DNA of 64,000 nt from Rhyacichthys aspro (taxonomy: Eukaryota > Chordata > Actinopteri > Gobiiformes > Rhyacichthyidae). Positions 1 through 10,815 of the stretch are shown piece after piece. The notes under the pieces are model-generated. The model searched no databases, was not told the origin of the DNA, and was given only the letters and a program-made list of their open reading frames with translations. The translations under genes and the position numbers were made by a program. The stretch spans positions 1,278,001-1,342,000 of the forward strand of contig CM072149.1 in NCBI GenBank assembly GCA_036850595.1, written 5' to 3'. Every line of letters starts with the position of its first letter. Positions within the stretch are counted from its first letter, which is position 1.

Positions 1-117
1 AATCCAACTAAAACCTGTCCAAATCCAACTAAAAGTTATTCACAAATGAAGATAAAATTGCTCATAATTTAATCTCTATCTTCGGCCCCTGAAAGGACTC
101 ATTTAGAGTAATAATTT
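1..117 (+). mobile_element. 3' part of a minisatellite-bearing hAT-like element (copy A)
   Basis: The window opens inside the 21-bp unit array (two units resembling AACTAAAACCTGTCCAAATCC). It then runs through the family's unique 3' segment: CACAAATGAAGATAAAATT, then TCTTCGGCCCCTGAAAGGA. The last ~40 bp seen in complete copies, including the terminal inverted repeat, are absent or diverged, as in copy C at 3519-4196. The 5' part lies outside the window. Identification is by alignment by eye to the complete copy at 44375-44868. Confidence 0.75.
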
Positions 118-2031
118 CCCAAATCCTAATTCTGTATTTATCTTACAACTTACTTTCAACATTAGAAATAGCCCAATAATTGAACAGTGATGGCTCACAC
201 TTGAAGTCGATGGTGTTTGGAGACTGCTCTTACATTATGGTCAGCACTTGTGACATGAATCAGAATGTGTACCTTTGGTCTTTGTGGACATAGTCTCCAG
301 GTCTGGAGCTTAAGACTCAGGTTTGGCCTCGGGTTCTGAAGGAAGATGAGGGATACAAAACTAATTTAGGTGTTTTTTGCCGATCAATGGCAGCAATTTC
401 ACCTGGATCACAGGTTATGAATACCTGAGCAGATGGTCTACGGCACGCATACAGATGATCACTTACTTTGTGGAGTGTTGGAGCGTTTTCTGCATATATT
501 CAGATTCACTGGATAAAATGCGTTTGAATTTTGTTGATTACACACTAGATGCACATAGTAAATGTAATAGCAAATCTGCTTTTTCATAGACATGCATAGA
601 AAATGTGCAGGTGGTGTAAGAAGGTGCTAAATACTGCTTTATTGAAGTTTTACGATAACAGCGTTTGGAATTTTTACATTTCAAAACACATTTTTTTTTT
701 TTTTTTTAAAGTGGAAATCCTCTTGTTAAAAGCATTCTTCAAGACTTGAATTTAAATTCGTAAAGTGATCAGATCTAAGATGTGAATGTGCAGATATGAA
801 GATGCTTTCAAGGGTTGCCTGAGGATGCATTTATGGGTCACTCTTTTGTGCTTTTTAGCAAAATCAGAGCGTTAGGAGAAGTAAATACGCTCTAAATTAC
901 ACTTGTATCTTTAAACAAGGTTGTCTCTATCTATAAACGGTGTCTGGATATAATATGTGACCATTAATGAAGCCTTTTAGAGAGTCATCAGAGAGAACTT
1001 TTAGGTTTACAGATCATTTTTGATGTTCTGAACTGTCTCCAAAAAAAATGAGGACAGAAAAACCCTATGTTAACCAATCAAAAGTCTGTATAGTTTCGCA
1101 AGGGGCAAAGTAAAAGGATGACCATAGATATTGCGGCCTGGAGTCATTCATAAGTCACAGAAACTTTCATCTTGATGCAATTACAATGAGGTGTTTAAGG
1201 AGCTGGGGAAACTCCACTCTTTAGAAGAAAGATGCTCCAAAATTAGCTTTCAAATGCTAAACCTGACTCAAATTGAAGTGAAAAGGTGAAAACAGCAGCA
1301 GCAACCTTTACGTCATCTGTTTCCAAACTTGAAACGGCGATGTTGGGAGCGTAGATGCATGAAACGAGCAGCATAGAATGACATTGAGAGACAGAATCCA
1401 GGCCTTGGACTCGGCAGCCTCCCTCCCGGCTGTCACACTCTGGAGCAGGTAGCTTGCACTCCATTAAACAAACACTGTGGCCCCTCACTTTTATTTGACA
1501 TTTTATTTGGCTGTGACAAACGAGCAGCAGTTGGATTATAACATAATTTGTCTCCTCTTTATTACCGGCACAAAGGACACCATTCATTAATTATTCTGCC
1601 GTTGCCGCTCAACACTAACTGGAAAGGTCCCTCTTTGGACAGATGGCGAGGACAATGTTATTTATATCAATCAGTCCAAAATGTTCAGCGAGGATTACTA
1701 TTCCTTGGACCGCTTTGATTTATGTGCGTACACCTCACCCTGCACCAACCTCAACAGCTCCGGCAGGGACACTTTAATCGAATGGGAATTGAAGCAGACT
1801 GGCCGGCAGAGACTATGTTTCAGAATTTTTATTTAGACTCCACATTTTCCCTTATGTCCTTTTGAAAAAACTTGTTGCCCTGATGCTTTTTATTCACAGT
1901 GGTTTCGGGAGAAGAAAAAAATGCAATTCGTATTAAATGGGGACAGGGAAACAAAAGGCTGGGGGACTTTTAAAGAGGTTTTGTCTTATAAATGTTATGG
2001 TTTATTGGTTTTTTTACATTTTTCGCTTTGG
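118..2031. other. Non-coding interval; CNE-like block near 1420-1830
   Basis: I see no gene here. The ORFs present are short and without recognisable composition. There is a T-run at about 691-708. About 1420-1830 is non-repetitive, balanced in composition and has homeodomain-type sites such as TTCATTAATTATT near 1581, so it could be a conserved non-coding element. That is inference from composition only. Confidence 0.5.
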
Positions 2032-2121
2032 GGGGGTGACGGGGGGGGGGGGGGGGGGGGGGGAAAAGGGGGGGGGGGGGGGGGGCAAAACCAAAGGGGG
2101 GGGGGGGGGGGGAGGGGGGGG
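2032..2121. repeat. Poly-G block with short interruptions
   Basis: About 90 bp of almost pure G, broken only by short AAAA, CAAAACCAAA and single-A interruptions. The ORFs across it on both strands are glycine- or proline-rich artefacts of the G-runs. The block lies where the last ~90 bp of the adjacent reverse-oriented hAT-like copy (B) should be. It may therefore be mis-assembled or low-quality sequence rather than true DNA. If real, it would have strong G-quadruplex potential on the + strand. Confidence 0.8.
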
Positions 2122-2221
2122 AAACTGGGAAAGTTTTTAAAATTTTTGCTTGTGACATTTCATCTTCATTTAAGTCTTAAAAAGGATACCTTTAACGTAA
2201 ATGTCCTCCTTTTATGGAAAC

Positions 2222-2660
2222 TGGTTTTAGTTGGATTTGAACAGGTTTTAGATGGATTTGAACAGGTTTTAGTCGTATTTCAACAGATTTTAGTTGGATT
2301 TAAGCAGGTGTCAATTGCATTTTAACAGGTTTGAGATGGATTTGAACAGGTTTTAGATCGATTTGAACAGATTTTAATTCGATTTTAATAGGTTTTGGAT
2401 GGATTTGAACAGATTTTAGTTGTATTTGAACAGGTTTTAGTTGTATTTCAACAGATTTTAGTTGGATTTAAGCAGGTGTCAGTTGAATTTGAACAGGTTT
2501 TAGATGGATTTGAACAGGTTTTAATTGGATTTGAACAGGTTTTAGTCGTATTTCAATAGACTTTAGTTGGATTTAAGCAGGTGTTAGTTGAATTTGAACA
2601 GGTCTTAAATGCATTTGAACAGGCTTTTGTTGGATTTGAACATGTTTTTGATTCATCCAA
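2222..2660 (-). repeat. 21-bp minisatellite, left arm of the foldback
   Basis: About 21 units of the form GGATTTGAACAGGTTTTAGTT, the reverse complement of the unit in the right arm. Units are diverged (TTTCAACAG, TTTAAGCAG, GTGTCAATTG variants). This suggests the arm is older or less recently homogenised than its partner at 2664-3134. Confidence 0.9.
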
Positions 2661-2663
2661 TAT

Positions 2664-3134
2664 AAAACCTGTTCAAATCCAACTAAAACCTGTTCAAATG
2701 CATCTAAAACCTGTTCAAGTCCGACTAAAACCTGTTCAAATCCAACTAACACCTGTTCAAATGCATCTAAAACCTGTTCAAATCCAACTAACACCTGTTC
2801 AAATGCATCTAAAACCTGTTCAAATCCAACTAACACCTGTTCAAATGCATCTAAAACCTGTTCAAGTCCGACTAAAACCTGTTCAAATCCAACTAACACC
2901 TGTTCAAATGCATCTAAAACCTGTTCAAATCCAACTAACACCTGTTCAAATGCATCTAAAACCTGTTCAAATCCAACTAACACCTGTTCAAATGCATCTA
3001 AAACCTGTTCAAGTCAGACTAAAACCTGTTCAAATCCAACTAACACCTGTTCAAATGCATCTAAAACCTGTTCAAATGCATCTAAAACCTGTTCAAATGC
3101 ATCTAAAACCTGTTCAAATCCAACTAAAACCTAA
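2664..3134 (+). repeat. 21-bp minisatellite, right arm, 42-bp dimers
   Basis: About 22 units. Most form a regular 42-bp dimer that alternates CAAATCCAACTAACACCTGTT with CAAATGCATCTAAAACCTGTT. Three units carry a CAAGTCCGACT or CAAGTCAGACT variant. Because 21 bp equals seven codons, the array stays open in several frames on both strands and makes heptad-repeat ORFs (188 aa on +, 136 aa on -). These are consequences of the repeat, not evidence of a gene. Confidence 0.95.
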
Positions 3135-3518
3135 ACCAAAAAACTAAATATATTGAAGGGCCACATAAAACATTGAAAGGGCCCCCATTTGGCCCCCGGG
3201 CCTTGAGTTTGACATGTGTGCTGTAGACATTCTCCAGACTTGTGATGGTTGTGTGAATCCACAGCTCAGTCTATAAGTATTCTCCTGAAATCTACAGAGG
3301 ACATGTGTGAAAAAGGTTTTTGACTGAGCTGGACAATAATCTCGAGGAAACTCTAGATAAAAAGATTAGTGAGATGGAGGCTTTGGAACAAGTTCAAGTC
3401 AAGTCCAAGTCTTTCGGTCACAAGTCACAAGTGTGAGTACAGGAAGCATAACACTGCTGTCTTCATAATAAACCTATTGTTCATGTTTGTATCATTTTTA
3501 AAAAGTAAGCCCATAGAT

Positions 3519-4196
3519 CACACATGTCAAACTCAAGGCCCAGGGGCCAAATGTAGCCCTTTGCAATGTTTTTGTGGCCCTTCAATACATTTAGTAGGAT
3601 TTTTCTGGCACTAGGTTTTAACTGGATTTGAACATGTTTTAGATGGATTTGTTTTTTCCTACAAAGATAAATGTTCAAATCCATCCAAAATCTGTTCCAA
3701 TTAAAACCTTTTCAAATGCAACTAAAACTTGTTCAAATCTATCTAAAACCTGTTCAAATGCATGTAAAACCTGTTCAAATCCAACTAAAACCTGTTCAAA
3801 TGCATCTAAAACCTGTTCAAATCCAACTAAAACCTGTTCAAATCCAACTAAAACCTGTTCAAATGCATGTAAAACCTGTTCAAATCCAACTAAAACCTGT
3901 TCAAATCCAACTAACACCTGTTCAAATGCATCTAAAACTTCAAATCTATCTAAAACCTGTTGAAATCCAAATAAATCCCATTCAAATCCATCTAAAACCA
4001 ATTCAAATCTAATTAAAACTTCTTCAAATCCAACTAAAACATGTTCAAATCCAACTAAAACCAGGTTCCATAAAAAGATTAAATGAATGTTAAAAACTAC
4101 TTATGTAAGACTCAAATAAAGATGAAATTTCACATTCAAAATTTGACAAAAGCTTTCAAATGTCACCATCTTCGGCCCCTGAAACGATTCTTAACT
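3519..4196 (+). mobile_element. Minisatellite-bearing hAT-like element, copy C
   Basis: It starts with the terminal repeat CACACATGTCAAACTCAA, followed by the AGGCCCAGGGGCCAAATG segment and GTGGCCCTTCAATACATTT. A short inverted unit lies at 3615-3655 (GGATTTGAACATGTTTTAG), then the main array. The unique 3' segment follows (TTCCATAAAAAGATTAAAT, then GAAATTTCACATTCAAAAT, then TCTTCGGCCCCTGAAACGA). The last ~40 bp with the 3' terminal repeat are lost after ACTGTAT. It sits only ~300 bp from copy B and in the opposite orientation. Confidence 0.88.
3670..4064 (+). repeat. 21-bp minisatellite in copy C
   Basis: About 19 units of CAAATCCAACTAAAACCTGTT type mixed with CAAATGCATCTAAAACCTGTT and ATGCATGTAAAACCTG variants. 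Spacing is regular in the centre and diverges toward the 3' edge (AATAAATCCCATTC, AAAACCAATTC). It encodes spurious KPVQIQL/KPVQMHL heptads. Confidence 0.93.
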
Positions 4197-5289
4197 GTAT
4201 TATGTATATTTCATACATGTACATCCAGCACACTCCTTTAGTAAAACTGATCTGACAACAAATAGAACAAACTGAAAACTTTATATCATCTGATGGTGAT
4301 CTCACAATTAAAACAAAATCTTTGCGCTATACTTTTATTCAAAAATGTGTTCAACAGGAGGGTGCTTCTCTTTATAAACTGTTCATAGGAAAAACTTATT
4401 ACAAACGGCATCGGTGCAGCCAGAGACGTGTCCACCATGTTGATGTTTTGAGTAGTTTTGTTGGCATTAACAGTCGACACACTCCCGGCATAGAGTCATT
4501 GGATCGGTGTCCACTAAAGAAGCCCAATAATATGGATCTCTGAGGATAAAAAAGTTTGATTATGGAGTAGCATTATGGAGTTAATGCAGGCATGAATTAA
4601 GTAGGAGTTTGAGCTTTGGTTTCAGCTCTTTGGTGAACTTGATAGAACTTGACAGAATTTAAAAACAAAGAACAGTTTCTGATCTGCCCATCGACATCCG
4701 ACATGAGAAAACCGACTTGAATATCTGTATCTTTTGCCAGGTTACATCAAATGAACAGCTCTGGCCGCAAAGGTTTAGCTCGTGTTTGGGACAAGCTACC
4801 TTTGTGAACCAGTTTTCTCTGTAATGGACATCAACAAGCACTTACAAGCACTTAAATGACATTCTGAAGTGACACCTGGTTGTAGATTCACTTGTGAAGG
4901 CTAAATACAGTTATAAGAAAATGAAAATTGGTAACATTTAAAGTCATTGTGCTAATTAATGCCAGTCAGCAGCTTCAGTGTAAAAGACTTTTGTTTGGTC
5001 GAACCCTTTTCTTACTTTTATACTCATGCACTGCCACAGCTTTTATTCATTTTTTGATGCATTCATGTTGTACATTTACAATAGGATAACTCAACTTTCT
5101 TCCTTAGGAGCCCTGACTTTATTTTGTAGGGTTTGGTGTGTCAGTTTAGGTATCCAGTAATTGAAAATAAGTGAAATACTATTTTTATACTATTTTTCAG
5201 TTCCAGATACCTGTGACTAAATGTTTGTGCCTTAGGAGAAGCATAATATTGTTGAAATTGCATGGATTTTTGGAGAAATTTCTCATTAA
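4197..5289. other. Non-coding interval
   Basis: AT-rich sequence without a recognisable gene. The part after about 4900 may belong to the older hAT-like element whose 3' end is at 5435, but the left boundary could not be fixed. Confidence 0.5.
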
Positions 5290-5435
5290 AGTTCATTTTT
5301 TGCACTAAAACAAAGGAGGGAATTTGAGTTGTTTTAGATATGTTTTTAGGCTATTATTTTTGTGATCCCATCCACTTAAAATTTGGCTGTATGTGACCCC
5401 TGGGCCCCTGAACTAGAATAATTATGACATCCCTG
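5290..5435 (+). mobile_element. 3' end of a second hAT-like family
   Basis: The end reads GGCTGTATGTGACCCCTGG, GCCCCTGAACTAGAATAAT, TATGACATCCCTG. Its reverse complement begins CAGGGATGTCATAATTATT and continues through a GGGGCC segment to ACATACAGCC. That layout is typical of vertebrate hAT ends of the CAGGGGTGTCAAACTC class, here diverged. It differs internally from the minisatellite-bearing family and has no 21-bp array. The 5' end was not found, so the start given is arbitrary. Confidence 0.5.
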
Positions 5436-7470
5436 TGTATATTAAAGATGAGGCTAATAGTGTATTGGTTAAACATCAGTTTTTTGGGGTTTTTTTGTTT
5501 GTTTTGTTTGGTTTTTTAAATCTAATAACTTAACCTTGTTTCTCAAGCACAGACAGTAGATGACATTGTTCATAATGTCCGTTATAGTACAATATACTAG
5601 CAGCTTGTGTTATCTTACTTTGCTGATTTCCACTGAATGAGGTCTAATCTAAGAGGTTAGGTTCAGAGGGTCAGAGGTCATTTCTGTCTAGATGCAATAC
5701 TTCTTTGAAAATAACAGTTTCAATTTTCAGAGACTGTTCAAAACACGTAAAGAATAAAAGAATATATAGTGGATTGTTTTTAGAAGTGTCCTTAAAATGT
5801 AAACAATCACAGCAGTGAAGCTTTAGAAGATTTAGATTCTTGCCCCTTTGTTGAAAGAACCAATCCCTGAACAGAGCACTCTGCACATAACATCAACTGT
5901 TGGCGAATGAGGAGGCTTAGAGATTAAACATAGAACGGTAACAGTGATACAGCGAATGCTACTTTACATTATGAAGCAAACTGGACAAGTACTGAAGCGG
6001 CAGATGATCAACGCCGACGACAGGCAAAATCAGCTCAAAAACGAGGCAAAAACTCCCGTGTAGTCGTCAAGAACACACTCACCAACAAGTCATGAAACGT
6101 TAAAGTACACAAAAACAAAGAAAAGACCGAGACTTTTAGAAATGTGAGTCTACTATCGCCATTAAACAAAAGACAATTTCTATCCAGAGAGCTTAGGCTC
6201 CCACTTTTTTACAAGTTGTGCTCAAACTTTTTGCAATAAAGATCGTCGTGAGATAAAAACTAATACTCAAGAAATCATCTGGATGTAGGTTTGGTTTCCG
6301 GATGCCTTCTTTGAAACTTTTTCTTGAAGATATCCTGGATGACTGAGAACCTTACATTTTGCATCAAAGCTACACAAAATTGACTTTGAGAAAATGCATT
6401 TTCTTTCCCATTTTTATGCAGAACCTGTTAAAGAAATCGTACCATATTTTAACACTCTTTTGTCTCTCTGGACGATGTAAACTCACCTAAAAGCACTTTC
6501 CACACAACTCAAATTGTGAAAACCTCTTTATTTTCAATTGATCTATTTACTTATCGTTATTTTCATCGTAAATCTCGACATCATCCGCTGTTTTCACACA
6601 TTTGTCGACCCATTTACCTGCTTCACCTGCGCAAAGCACGTTAAATAAGCTCAGCGCACTGCAGCTTGTAACACTTAGAATAATGAGCGGTGGAACATGC
6701 TCGCCAGAGAACAAACAGACAGACAGGTCTGTGCTGACACCGCCTTGAACATCTCTTCATTACCTTTCTTCTCTGCATGCTAACCAGTCCCACAGCAGCG
6801 CCACGAAAAAAACATATATCGTTTGTAATGAATACCATTTATGGAGTAATTAGTTTTATGCAAACTAGTGAAGATGAAAGCAAAAATCTTAATAAATTAT
6901 GAATCATGTTATAAGTTATCAGGGGTGCTTATCATGGAGTTAACGCACCTCCCCGTTAATTAAAAATGTTCACACACTGTCAAAGGGAGGGAGAGTCAGT
7001 GGAGTTCGGTGGCAAACTCATCAGGTAGCTGTGTGGGGAGGAATTCTGGGTAAGTCTTTGTTCTTTTTTGCTGCCCCTATCTTGAATCAGACGCTGGTCA
7101 GGAGAGGTAAACAATAACAACGATGCCTGAACTGTGACTTGAGAAGGTTTAGATATTCATAATAGGTAACCATTTGTGTGGATTTAGCTGTTATGATGGT
7201 GGTAAATGTCAGCTAATCAAATAAAATAGTTTACAAATACTTTTAACTACAGGGGCTTCTATTTTAAACCAAAGCTATTTTCAGTTTTTGGGTGAGTGTC
7301 TTATCATGTGACCAATTTCTTGAGCATATGTCATGAACATGATTGTATCTGTTGTGTTCAGGGATTAAAAAATGGCAGATGAGCTGCGTTTGACTCTGCG
7401 TTAGCCGCAAGAGTAAGAATTTAGCTTTGTTTTTAGCCGATCTCATTGAATGTCGAACTGTTTGAGGTAA
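5436..7470. other. Non-coding interval
   Basis: No supported gene. There is a T/G-rich low-complexity stretch at about 5480-5515. Around 6900-7010 a unique stretch containing CCCCGTTAATTAAAAATG may be regulatory, but nothing decisive is visible. Confidence 0.5.
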
Positions 7471-7479
7471 ATGAATACC

Positions 7480-8060
7480 GTTTTGGTGACAACAGAGAGG
7501 AGAACAGAGTGCACGGCCGTCATCGCTGTAAAACTGACCAGAATGACTTTACTCTCTGTTAAATCGGCCAGGATAGAGGCCGATATGTGTGTAACTGAGC
7601 TGTCGCACAAACACAGCTGCTCAGTGGACAGCAGAAAACCTGAGCTCTAGGTAAAGACCACTCTGGCTCCCCTCTTCGTCTCTCCTCGGGATACATTCTT
7701 CCAAACGTTTGCCCATTGATGAGAAAAATCTCCACGGGCCCCTGATGGTCCCTGGCTCAGTGCATGCTACAGCAACGCTCATAAAAACTCAATTCATCAA
7801 GACGAGCGTAATTTGCTCCGAACGGAAGGCGCCACAAAAGGGGGCGAGCTTGTCAGCGAGACAGGTGGCTGGAGATCTCGCTCTGATACTGAGCGATATG
7901 AATAATAGATTCTGCTAAATGTACGCCAGGACCCGGGCTGTAAACACAGCTGCCTCCTTTCCCTTCCAAAAGAACAGCTTGGCTGGATGAGAAGCCCAAG
8001 CTCTGCCTCCACCTGAGGACCGAGGGGGGGCTGGGGGCTGATTAACTAATCAAACGCACG
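7480..8060. promoter_or_regulatory. CNE-like unique block
   Basis: Non-repetitive and moderately GC-rich compared with the AT-rich flanks. It contains motifs such as ATTGATGAGAAAAATCTCC and GATTAACTAATCAAACGCA near 8039. Open frames on both strands are short and mutually overlapping. It is called as a possible conserved non-coding element from composition alone; an unrecognised exon cannot be excluded. Confidence 0.25.
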
Positions 8061-8580
8061 GGCTAAATGGAGGCACAGAGAAAGAGACAAGAGACAAAGA
8101 TTTAGCCTGACTGCTTTGTTAAAGCGTCGGGTTACACACAAGCAACAAGAAAAGAAAATTCAATCCAAACATTTCCTGAGGATTGAATGTTTACTCTGTC
8201 AATAAAGGACGATAACCTCAACCGTTTCACCAGAAAGACAAGTGTTTTTACACCATTTTAAAACATAAACACTTTACAAATACAAATAACCAGTTTAATC
8301 ATTCCCATAAGTTATGATTGGGCTTATTTAACCCTTCGTAAAGGAATAATACAATTAAACGTTTATATACCATGTATTCAATGATATGGTTTAAATGATA
8401 TGGTATAAATTCTGAACATTCAATTCTTTTGGCATTTTCACTAAGATCTGAGGTTGACCAGCAAAAAGGGAAGTGTGGGCTCACTATTTGGCAAAAAGGC
8501 CACCACTGCACAAGATTAAAAGATGATAACATTACTTGGCTTACCCATGAGAACGACAAGTTATTTTAGATGCTCTTTAT
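8061..8580. other. AT-rich non-coding interval
   Basis: Nothing recognisable. A short imperfect direct repeat of AATGATATGGT lies at about 8380-8405. Confidence 0.5.
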
Positions 8581-9420
8581 TAGATTAGGCTCGATTTACC
8601 AGAGAATGCCTCCAAACTCTCTTCATTCCTTCTTCCCAGCGTAGTTCAGACTGAAAGGCAGTGAACGGTTTTCGAGGCTGGAGCTCGGCGGCTCTTGGCA
8701 GAGTCGGCGCTACAGTACGACAGGATGACGGCACACGTTGAAAGAACATGCTACGTGTTTACTCACTGTTGTTTACTCATGAATCCTCACGTGCGTCTCG
8801 CCGTTGAGTCACAATGGACTACATCTCGCTGCTGATGTAATATTCCCGCGCCAGCCGCCACCCACTCCTGACACTTCATGGGCGGCTGTTCCTCTGCACA
8901 TTTGATGACTCCCTAGATGAAATTTAGGAGGATTTTGCCCAGCCGAAGGTAATTAATTCTTCAATTAAAATGTTGTTAAACATTTTTAATGAGTAATCGA
9001 CACCGGGGAATCGGATACAAAACTATGTTTAACCAGAGACAGACAGACAACATGGATTTTCCAAAGTTGGTTTCTGCAAATCTGCTCATTGACCCACTTT
9101 TCCGCTCCCAGTGTATTGCACAGCTCAGGAATATAAATAAAAAATCAAATGTGTGGCGTCTCCTGGCACCGAGGATGTGTCCTTCATCTCAGGTGACTAC
9201 TGCTTCATTTGGCTGCCTTTTTTCTCTGCTTTCTAATTAGGGCAGAAAACGGCACACAACAACCTGCAGAGCTGAGGAACAATTTCCATTTAACCTGATT
9301 TTCAATACGAACAAAAGCCAGGGGAGACGTGTCACTGCAAAGTTTCTCCAGCCACGAAATACAAAGTTGCATAAAGGGTAATGTTAGAAATCACTTTGTG
9401 CACGTTTCTGACTTATTAAG
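8581..9420. promoter_or_regulatory. CNE-like unique block
   Basis: Unique, balanced-composition sequence with clustered candidate sites, including GATGTAATATTCCCGCGCC near 8834 and AGGTAATTAATTCTTCAATT near 8948. No coding signature. Inferred from motif density and lack of repeats. Confidence 0.28.
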
Positions 9421-9685
9421 CAGCAATTTGAGATTAATGACAAAACTTTAGAAGCATCATGATATTTCTGCATTCCTAAAGCAGATTGCAGATTGCGTAA
9501 TCCTTAATTTCCTCTGTTTATTATTAGAATAAATCCAGTATAGGTCAGTACGCAGTAAGAAAAGAGTCTACTGTAGCCCCCAGTCAGAACTATCAGACTG
9601 CCATTCTCATCGTTGTTGTTATTGTCGCGCATCTAGCTTATTCTCGTCTGCGCTGGATGTGTAAGCAGCTGCTGATCAGACCGCC
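9421..9685. other. Non-coding interval
   Basis: AT-rich sequence with no recognisable feature. Confidence 0.5.
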
Positions 9686-10250
9686 TTGCCTCTCTTTGTC
9701 CTGCAGTGTGTAGTCAAACTTTAGGAGCACTCCAGGGGTCCATCGGCAGGAAACCAGTGCTAATTGTGCTAATGAGCTTGTTTGGATAAGTCCTTATTTC
9801 TCTGTCGGTTCCCCCGGAGGAGCGCAGGGCGGGCCATCTGACTTCCAGGAGAGGATGGGATAAGTGGGACACACTTGGGATAGGCCTGCTCTTGTGGCGG
9901 TGGGCCCCGGTTGAGGTTTGGTGCGCGGAGTGCATCCATCACCAGTAATACAGCTCTTTGACACAGAGGCCTCATCTCATTCATCATCGCTCATTTAAGA
10001 TACAAGTTTGGCTTGAACGTGACAGAAGTGAGAGATTATTGCCATTAGAGGCAGATCTTTTGTTTTGATGGCCCCTCTTAATGGGGTTGCATTAGGGGGA
10101 AGTCCTAGGGGCCAGTTTTTGGGTGATTAAGCAAGCAACACATTTACAAGTCTCTAATTGGGAAAACAATGCCAGGAACCTACAGAGTGCAGCGCCGTAA
10201 TGAACTGCGGCTCCCTGAACTAGCGTCGTGATTAGCTAGCGTTGCAGCTC
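9686..10250. promoter_or_regulatory. CNE-like unique block
   Basis: Unique sequence with TGCTAATTGTGCTAATGAG at 9759-9777 and TCTCTAATTGGGAAAACA at 10151. It also holds long stretches of balanced composition (for example GATGGCCCCTCTTAATGGGG near 10066). The mix of homeodomain-type TAATTG cores and GC-balanced flanks is typical of vertebrate developmental enhancers, but conservation cannot be tested here. Confidence 0.32.
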
Positions 10251-10497
10251 GTGAATGTGCAACCGAACGCTCGGCGCGTTCAAGCTGCTGCGGAGGGGAC
10301 GGGCTAGCCTCCGCGTACAGATGTGTGGCCCAACGTTTAGTGTGATGAATTCAAACACTGAACAAATGAGCTGCTCCTGCTTTAATTCCGGTAATGTCGT
10401 AGAAAAGAGTTTAAAAAAACGTCACTTTTTGCGGGAATTTTAGATGAGTAATGGAAGTGATCATAAAAGAGGCTTGTGTCATTAATGTAAACTGAAT

Positions 10498-10815
10498 TGT
10501 AGGAGCTGTTTGTACTATTTTTGTTATTTTTTGTTACTTTTTCGTATTTTGTGTTATTTAGAATATATTTGCATAGTGCATTTAGTTTAAGTGTTTCTGT
10601 TTATGGTTTAGTTTTGAAGTATTTCTCTTTGTTAGTTGCAAGTATATAAGTATGGAGCCTAGCCACAGGACCAGAATGCACCTGGGTGGCCCTATGGTTT
10701 TTCAGTCAGCCAGCCACAGCAGCTAGCAGGAAAAAGCTAAAGCTAAGCTAAAAAATGGAATAAACTTGCAAAACACATTCTCTGGATTATTGGTACTGCG
10801 TAAAACACAACCCAT
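10498..10815 (+). mobile_element. Possible solo LTR
   Basis: Contains TATATAAG at 10643-10650 and AATAAA at 10759-10764, about 116 bp apart. The start is T/G-rich (TGTAGGAGCTGTTTGTACT) and there is a GCTAAAGCTAAGCTAAAAA segment before the polyadenylation signal. This TATA-to-AATAAA spacing suits an LTR U3-R-U5 layout. I see no second copy, target duplication or internal retroviral-type sequence, so it could also be a chance arrangement or a small promoter. Confidence 0.25.

Larger units (their letters stand above)
2140..3220 (-). mobile_element. Minisatellite-bearing hAT-like element, copy B, with two opposed arrays
   Basis: Reverse-oriented copy. The right end is the family's 5' terminus: GGGCCTTGAGTTTGACATG, with the terminal repeat ending at 3220, preceded by the ATTGAAGGGCCACATAAAAC segment. 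The left side matches the reverse complement of the unique 3' segment (TTTCATCTTCATTTAAGTCTT near 2158). The 3' terminal repeat is missing and replaced by the poly-G block. Between them are two large arrays of the 21-bp unit in opposite orientations. The 8 bp after the terminus, CTGTAGAC, fit the hAT target form nTnnnnAn, but no left duplicate was found. Confidence 0.8.

Noticed and set aside
1898..1915. CACAGTGGTTTCGGGAG as the missing left terminus of copy B
   Set aside because: Matches the CAGTGGTGTC end for only a few bases, with no subterminal similarity and no matching target duplication.
1921..2325. 134-aa glycine-rich ORF
   Set aside because: It is a translation of the poly-G block running into the minisatellite.
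2581..3147. 188-aa ORF of KPVQIQL heptads, like a coiled-coil protein gene
   Set aside because: The frame is open only because the DNA unit is 21 bp. The opposite strand and other frames are open too, and similar frames appear in every array copy.
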